Positions 6,593-6,806 of a stretch of 6,806 nt of DNA are shown one piece after another (the first letter of the stretch is position 1; each line of letters opens with the position of its first letter). Below the pieces are notes generated by a model that was not told where the DNA came from, did no database searches, and saw nothing but the letters and a program-made list of their open reading frames with translations. The stretch covers positions 8,893-15,698 of the forward strand of contig DBZZ01000074.1 of assembly GCA_002311315.1 (NCBI GenBank), in the 5' to 3' direction. Source of the DNA: Methylococcaceae bacterium UBA1147 (GTDB taxonomy: Bacteria; Pseudomonadota; Gammaproteobacteria; Methylococcales; UBA1147). The position numbers and the translations under genes are program-made.

Positions 6593-6806
6593 TTGCGGCC
6601 CCTCCCGTCACGACCACGGCTTGAGCCACGGTTGCTTGTTGATTGCGACCTGGTTCTGGTTGGATTAAAGTGATCATCATCCGAGGAGTCCCTGGGCTTT
6701 GCGGTTGTGTTCGAGTCTGATCTACCCCTTGAGCCAAGCCTGTCGAGCGGCAAATACAGCAAATTGTTGCCTCCTTTCACATCGATAATAACGGTTTCGG
6801 TGCTGC
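6589..6806 (-). CDS. hflK: HflK, FtsH modulator subunit, C-terminal fragment
   Basis: Only the last 71 codons are present; the SPFH domain and membrane segment lie beyond the right edge. The first visible part includes VKGGNNLLYLPLDRL, matching the end of the conserved HflK core (E. coli has a comparable KGG-L-LPLD segment). It is followed by about 48 residues of low-complexity, hydrophilic tail rich in Arg, Ser, Asp and Thr, ending RGSSRGRDGRGRK. E. coli HflK also has a poorly conserved polar tail after this point, so a divergent tail is normal. The frame is open to the window edge; an in-frame GTG at 6780 is an internal valine, not a start. The TGA overlaps the hflC ATG. Identity rests on the short core match and on position directly before hflC. 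Confidence 0.93.
   Translation of the reverse strand, partial: STETVIIDVKGGNNLLYLPLDRLGSRGRSDSNTTAKPRDSSDDDHFNPTRTRSQSTSNRGSSRGRDGRGRK

Noticed and set aside
6589..6780. An independent small gene starting at GTG 6780
   Set aside because: The frame stays open to the window edge and matches the conserved end of HflK, so it is the C-terminal part of hflK.

Overview
The window is a conserved chromosomal housekeeping block from a gammaproteobacterium. Read on the minus strand, the order is hflK (3' end only), hflC, hisZ, purA, rnr and rlmB (5' end only). A leucine tRNA gene lies on the plus strand between purA and rnr. From general knowledge, E. coli has hflX-hflK-hflC-yjeT-purA-nsrR-rnr-rlmB, and pseudomonads have hflK-hflC-(DUF2065)-hisZ-purA-tRNA-Leu-rnr-rlmB. 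The presence of hisZ and of a tRNA-Leu between purA and rnr, with no nsrR, places this closer to Pseudomonas-like or other non-enteric gammaproteobacteria. The genus cannot be fixed from this sequence alone.

Layout from right to left, in the direction of transcription. At 6806-6589 is the end of hflK, overlapping hflC (6592-5735) by ATGA; both encode the membrane SPFH complex that modulates the FtsH protease. A strong intrinsic terminator (about 5699-5661) closes this unit. The gap up to hisZ is 181 bases and has no DUF2065/yjeT gene. hisZ (5553-4363) encodes the regulatory subunit of ATP phosphoribosyltransferase, for histidine synthesis. A 303-base intergenic stretch with a GC-rich hairpin separates it from purA (4059-2764), adenylosuccinate synthetase of AMP synthesis. 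After a 168-base spacer comes tRNA-Leu(CAG) at 2509-2595, pointing toward the end of purA. It has a good sigma-70 promoter at 2426-2454 with a GC-rich discriminator. rnr (2355-133) encodes RNase R and ends in an ATGA overlap with rlmB (136 to beyond the left edge), the 23S rRNA G2251 2'-O-methyltransferase.

The genes fall into three functional groups: membrane proteolysis control (hflKC); nucleotide and histidine supply (hisZ, purA), both tied to the ATP/AMP pool; and RNA metabolism (tRNA-Leu, rnr, rlmB). All complete proteins look intact, with their key motifs in place. I found no mobile element, CRISPR array, toxin-antitoxin pair, defence gene or unknown multi-gene system. The points worth a second look are small: the orientation and promoter of the tRNA, the missing DUF2065 gene with a terminator isolating hflKC, a 19-codon reading frame overlapping the hisZ start, the hisZ-purA hairpin, and the short tail of RNase R.
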